NCBI GenBank assembly: GCA_008015155.1
Contig: SSFA01000039.1
Coordinates: forward strand, 1-64,000
Direction of reading: 5' to 3'
Origin: Thiothrix sp.
GTDB lineage: Bacteria; Pseudomonadota; Gammaproteobacteria; Thiotrichales; Thiotrichaceae
Length of the DNA stretch: 64,000 bases
Shown: positions 60,567 through 64,000 of the stretch, piece by piece
Layout of the letters: every line of letters begins with the position of its first letter
How positions within the stretch are numbered: the first letter of the stretch is position 1
The notes under the pieces: generated by a model
Database searches by the model: none
What the model saw: the letters and a program-made list of their open reading frames with translations, nothing else
What the model was told of the DNA's origin: nothing
Translations under genes and position numbers: made by a program

Positions 60567-61919
60567 ATGACAGGTCGGAATTTATTTGGTCTGAGCGATC
60601 AGATTAAAGAACGGCTAGCCAATGAAATGCTAGAGCGACATCGCAAGAAACTCGATAAGATTGCTCAGGAAGGCTATCCGAATAAAAAGAAATTATTCCG
60701 TCGTGATGAAATTCCTGAAGCGTTCTATCGTTTCGATCAAATGCCTGGCTACCAGCAAATTCGTGTCATTGAGCAAGGTGGTAAGCAACTCGGTATTGAT
60801 AGTCCCTTCTTTAAAACGCATGATCAGGTAGCACGGTCGACCACCTTTATTGAAGGCAAGGAGTATATTAACTTTGCCAGCTATAATTACTTAGATTTGT
60901 GTGGGCATCCTAGCGTCAACCAAGCCTCAATCGAGGCGATCCAGCGTTATGGCACTTCAGCTTCAGCTAGCCGAATGGTGTCTGGCGAACGTGCCGTGCA
61001 GCAAGACTTGGAGCAGGGATTAGCCAATTTATACGAAGTCGATGATTGTGTTGTCTTTGTCAGCGGCCATGCGACGAATGTTACTACCATTGGCTATCTG
61101 TTTGGGCCACGCGATTTAATTCTACATGATGCGCTGATTCACAATAGTGCTGTCCAAGGAGCGCAGCTTTCTGGGGCTAAGCGTATTCCTTTCCCCCATA
61201 ATGATTGGCAAGCAGTCGATGATATTCTTAGCCAGCAGCGTAAGGATTTTGAGCGGGTGCTGATCGTGGTGGAAGGCATCTATAGTATGGATGGTGACTT
61301 CCCTGATTTACTGCGGTTTATTGATATAAAGCGTCGGCACAAAGCTTTCCTAATGGTCGACGAGGCACACTCCTTAGGGATTATGGGTGCTACCGGTCGT
61401 GGTATTCGTGAGCATTTTGGCGTAGCGGGCAAAGATGTTGATATTTGGATGGGGACGCTCAGTAAAACTTTATCTGGTTGTGGTGGTTATATAGCGGGTG
61501 AAAAAGCCTTAGTTCATCATTTAAGGATTTCTGCACCAGGCTTTTTATATAGCGTTGGCATGTCGCCTCCTTTGGCAGCTGCATCGGCGGCTTCTCTGAA
61601 AGTGATGTTGGCTGAGCCGGAACGTGTCCAGCAATTGCAAGCCAATGGTCGTTTATTCTTAGATTTGTGTAAGAAGCATCGAATTGATACGGGCTATAGC
61701 GCAGGTTTGGCAGTAGTGCCGGCTATTTTAGGTAGTTCAGCACGCGCAGGTTTAGTGGCCAATCGCATGTTTGATCGTGGGATCAATGTGCAACCGATTT
61801 TCTATCCAGCGGTAGAAGAGGGGATGGCTCGTTTACGTTTCTTTATTAGTACCAGCCATACTGTCGAGCAAATCCAATACACCGTCGAAACTTTAGCTGA
61901 AGTGATGGCTAAAAAATAG
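60567..61919 (+). CDS. Alpha-oxoamine synthase (AONS/serine palmitoyltransferase-like)
   Basis: The 450-residue fold-type I PLP enzyme has the Schiff-base Lys300 in GTLSKTLSGCGGY, the PLP-binding Asp265 in MVDEAHSLG, and the conserved NYLDLCGHP and GTSASASRMVSG segments. The N-terminal extension of about 90 residues exceeds BioF or Kbl. The family condenses an acyl thioester with an amino acid, losing CO2, to give an alpha-amino ketone. It lies 3 bp after a PKS without thioesterase, so it is the likely release enzyme. The amino acid could be Ser, Ala or Gly. Biotin or threonine catabolism is unlikely from context. Confidence 0.88.
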   Translation: MTGRNLFGLSDQIKERLANEMLERHRKKLDKIAQEGYPNKKKLFRRDEIPEAFYRFDQMPGYQQIRVIEQGGKQLGIDSPFFKTHDQVARSTTFIEGKEYINFASYNYLDLCGHPSVNQASIEAIQRYGTSASASRMVSGERAVQQDLEQGLANLYEVDDCVVFVSGHATNVTTIGYLFGPRDLILHDALIHNSAVQGAQLSGAKRIPFPHNDWQAVDDILSQQRKDFERVLIVVEGIYSMDGDFPDLLRFIDIKRRHKAFLMVDEAHSLGIMGATGRGIREHFGVAGKDVDIWMGTLSKTLSGCGGYIAGEKALVHHLRISAPGFLYSVGMSPPLAAASAASLKVMLAEPERVQQLQANGRLFLDLCKKHRIDTGYSAGLAVVPAILGSSARAGLVANRMFDRGINVQPIFYPAVEEGMARLRFFISTSHTVEQIQYTVETLAEVMAKK

Positions 61920-62740
61920 TGAATACACCTCGCCGCGTGATTTTGTGTACTTACCCCAGTGTGTATTCAGAAATAGTATTGCATGAACTATTAACAGCAC
62001 CCGAGATTGAGTTAGTAGGGGTGCTGAGTTCCACTAGGATTTTGAATAAATCCGATACAAACTTACGTGCTGGCTTGCGCCAGATACAACTGTCGGGTTT
62101 GCGCTATGCAGGCTATTTGTTTGCCATCACGGGTTTATACACTGGCCTGCGTTGGTGCCTGCGTAAGCCAAGCTTCAAGCAGCAGTTAACCGCTAAAAAA
62201 ATTGCTTACCTAGAAACTACCGATATCAACTCAACAGAGAGCCTGCAGTTTTTAAGTAGTTTAAAGCCCGATATCTTATTATCAGCTCATTTTAATCAAT
62301 TACTTAAAGCAGAAGCTTTAGCTCTACCCAAGTTGGCCTGTTTAAATATCCATCCCTCTTTATTGCCTGCTTTTAAAGGGGTGGATCCTGCTTTTTATGC
62401 TTTGCTGCGCCAAGCGCGTGAAACAGGTGCGACGGTTCATGTACAAGATGAACAGTTTGATCATGGAGCGATTCTAGAGCAAAGCAAGCTCAGTATTCGA
62501 CTGAGCGATACACTTTTTAGTCTTAACTTAAAGTTATTTAAGCTAGGCGCTTTAGCCGCTGTTAGGCAGATCATAGCCTTCAACACAGAGACGGTAGGTA
62601 TCCCACAAACCTCAGCGGGACGTTATGATTCATGGCCGAATCCTTTGGATACTAAGCAATTCCGGCAGCAACGTACCTATTTTCGCTGGCGGGAGTATCT
62701 AGGTTTTATCCGCTATACCAAAACCAGCTCGTTTGAGTAA
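61919..62740 (+). CDS. Formyltransferase-fold protein downstream of the AONS
   Basis: The 273-residue protein shows the GART/Fmt formyltransferase fold: HFNQLLKAEAL, the active-site LNIHPSLLPAFKG with the Asn and His of the N-x-H triad, and DEQFDHGAIL supplying the Asp. These enzymes transfer formyl from 10-formyl-tetrahydrofolate to an amine. The GTG start overlaps the AONS stop by 1 bp, so expression is coupled and the amine made by the AONS is an obvious candidate substrate. Hydroxymethyl or other one-carbon chemistry is an alternative. The 3' end overlaps the convergent gene by 42 bp. Confidence 0.82.
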   Translation: MNTPRRVILCTYPSVYSEIVLHELLTAPEIELVGVLSSTRILNKSDTNLRAGLRQIQLSGLRYAGYLFAITGLYTGLRWCLRKPSFKQQLTAKKIAYLETTDINSTESLQFLSSLKPDILLSAHFNQLLKAEALALPKLACLNIHPSLLPAFKGVDPAFYALLRQARETGATVHVQDEQFDHGAILEQSKLSIRLSDTLFSLNLKLFKLGALAAVRQIIAFNTETVGIPQTSAGRYDSWPNPLDTKQFRQQRTYFRWREYLGFIRYTKTSSFE

Positions 62741-64000
62741 TTCAATACCTAGTTGTTCAATTGAGAGCTCTATTTGCTGATTGGGCTGCTGAGTTTCACG
62801 GTTATTCCAGATTAAATATTCACTGCGCCCATCTTGCCAATTCAGCTCTTGATACACAGCAGGCATACTAGGAATATGGTCCCCATACCAAGCTAGCCAA
62901 GTCATTTCTTTCCTAGCTTTAAGACCCTCGGTTAAACTCAGTAGCATACGATCTGCATTTTTTAGATGTTTCAAATAAATAGTTAGATCATGATGTTGTT
63001 TGGGTGGCTCGCTCTGATAAAGCTGATTAAGATCTGTTTCTGTGTGGCTTTCTAAATGCAAGGGGCCATGATTTTCCATGGTAATAGCAAAAATAAATAA
63101 AGCTTGAGTATCAGGTTTTTTATTAAGCAACTCTTGGATTTTTTCATAAACAGCTTGATCACTAATATAAGGCCCCGCAGTCTGACTGCTATCAAACTCT
63201 TTAATATCAATAAACTCATCAAAATCTATTAGGGGAAATATTTTGTCACGCTTGAAAAAAGCAGAGTGATTAGGGTGTATGCAAATGCAGCGATAGCCTA
63301 AGCTTTTAAGATAGCTTGCGATACTGACCGAAGAAAAGTTTTGCAAAAACTCATAGGGATTATATCTATAGTAGCTAAGTTCTTGATTATTAAAGCCACT
63401 CAAGAATGCATATTCAGAGCGTAGAGTATTTGCGCCCCAAGCAGGTATTGTTAATTTACCTGTTTGTGCTGAATTAGTTTTGATCTTATCAAACGCCTCA
63501 AGCACTTCAGTTTTGATGCTAGGGCTTAACTGTCTTGGATCAAAAAATGATTCACTCTGGATAACAATAATAGTAGGGTGCTCGCCAGCTAGCTGAGTTG
63601 ATTGGGCATAGGGCGAATTTTTTTGAACAAGATTTTTAAAATTATCTAAATGCTTTTTCTGTAAGGCTTGAGTGAAGTAAATAATTAAGCTATTGAAAAA
63701 CCCAAGTTCTCTAAGATCCTTTTTGGTTTGAAAGCTGAGTTTGAACTCTAGCGCTAGTTTTCTTATAGCTACCAGCAAAAATAAGCTCATTAATAGTGCC
63801 AGTAGGCTAACTATCATCCTATTTATGGTTAAAGCTGGCTCTAAAACTGCAGCTAAATAGAGTAGGGCTAGGCCAATACTAATTGCTAGAAATGTAAGGG
63901 GTAGATTTAAAAATGGTAGAAATAAGCGTGGGTGGCTGAAGACTTGTAAATAAAGATAAATATCTGAAAAAACTAAAGGTTCTGCTAATGCTTTATATTT
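62699..64000 (-). CDS. LtaS/OpgB-type sulfatase-fold membrane enzyme (5' end outside window)
   Basis: The reading frame stays open to the right edge of the window without a stop, so the N-terminus lies beyond it; 433 residues are visible. The visible start (KYKALAEPLVFSDIYLYLQ and HPRLFLPFL) and two hydrophobic segments fit a multi-pass N-terminal part. The catalytic domain has ESFFDPRQL, the nucleophile Thr in GANTLRSEYAFLSG, ITMENHGPL and the metal motif WYGDHIPSM. Relatives transfer glycerophosphate or phosphoethanolamine to glycans (LtaS, OpgB). An internal Met at 63817 would give a shorter, less complete protein and is unlikely to be the true start. Confidence 0.85.
   Translation of the reverse strand, partial: KYKALAEPLVFSDIYLYLQVFSHPRLFLPFLNLPLTFLAISIGLALLYLAAVLEPALTINRMIVSLLALLMSLFLLVAIRKLALEFKLSFQTKKDLRELGFFNSLIIYFTQALQKKHLDNFKNLVQKNSPYAQSTQLAGEHPTIIVIQSESFFDPRQLSPSIKTEVLEAFDKIKTNSAQTGKLTIPAWGANTLRSEYAFLSGFNNQELSYYRYNPYEFLQNFSSVSIASYLKSLGYRCICIHPNHSAFFKRDKIFPLIDFDEFIDIKEFDSSQTAGPYISDQAVYEKIQELLNKKPDTQALFIFAITMENHGPLHLESHTETDLNQLYQSEPPKQHHDLTIYLKHLKNADRMLLSLTEGLKARKEMTWLAWYGDHIPSMPAVYQELNWQDGRSEYLIWNNRETQQPNQQIELSIEQLGIELLKRAGFGIADKT

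Noticed and set aside
60567..61919. Biotin synthesis BioF or threonine catabolism Kbl
   Set aside because: The N-terminal extension and tight linkage to a PKS without thioesterase point to polyketide release; no bio or tdh genes are nearby.
62699..63817. Complete 372-residue sulfatase starting at Met 63817
   Set aside because: The frame stays open to the window edge and the upstream residues match the family, so the gene is cut rather than complete.

Overview
The window comes from a Gram-negative gammaproteobacterium of moderate G+C (mid-40s percent by eye, not computed). It has a type IV pilus locus with a PilSR/sigma-54-controlled pilin, a group-2/ABC-type capsule export system (KpsM/T/E/D and KpsC), UppP, MidA, TmcA, PII and glutamine-dependent NadE. 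The ensemble would fit a filamentous or sheathed, Thiothrix-like organism, but that placement is an inference. I saw no rRNA, tRNA, CRISPR array, transposase or phage gene.

Layout. 1-740: the end of a Gly/His-rich collagen-like protein and a small secreted protein. 729-12000 (minus strand): a YqfO/NIF3-C-like protein, pilD, pilC, pilB, then an AT-rich pilin-modification cassette (O-antigen-ligase-like protein, TfpX/TfpZ-like protein, second pilin), pilA, pilR, pilS and a small zinc-ribbon membrane protein. A sigma-54 promoter and seven TGTCA/TGACA motifs lie upstream of pilA. 12045-18450: housekeeping genes nadE, glnB/glnK, tmcA, uppP, midA and a pteridine-reductase-like SDR. 18587-28212 (plus): lipoprotein, kpsM, kpsT, kpsE, kpsD-like, a sulfotransferase and a 1400-residue sulfotransferase-repeat-GT4-GT2 fusion, closed by a hairpin. 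28214-33599 (minus): a tight five-gene operon of exported copper-amine-oxidase-like proteins. 33600-34039: a 440-bp intergenic region. 34040-39101 (plus): an exported protein of unknown function, an Asp-box lipoprotein, a glycosyltransferase and a sulfotransferase. 39091-44132 (minus): two DUF1566 proteins, a trypsin-like protease, a GT2 and two sulfotransferases. 44244-49406 (plus): an orphan GspJ-like pseudopilin and two paralogous GT2 enzymes flanking a sulfotransferase. 49413-50678 (minus): a GT4 enzyme. 50835-62740 (plus): kpsC, a single-module reducing type I PKS, an alpha-oxoamine synthase and a formyltransferase-fold protein. 62699-64000 (minus): an LtaS/OpgB-type sulfatase-fold membrane enzyme cut by the window end.

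How it may work together. About 45 kb appears devoted to the cell envelope. An ABC-exported glycan is assembled by several glycosyltransferases and probably decorated by up to six sulfotransferase domains. The PKS-AONS-formyltransferase genes directly behind kpsC look like a route to an unusual amino-ketone (sphingoid-like) lipid or small molecule, possibly tied to capsule or envelope lipids (inference).

The most unusual block is the amine-oxidase operon. The catalytic beta-sandwich domain and the N2/N3 domains of a copper amine oxidase appear to be separate polypeptides. Two catalytic-type proteins keep the topaquinone tyrosine, the catalytic Asp and three copper His. Each is paired with a paralogue that has lost most of those residues. 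I know of no described split or paired copper amine oxidase of this kind; all family assignments were made by eye.
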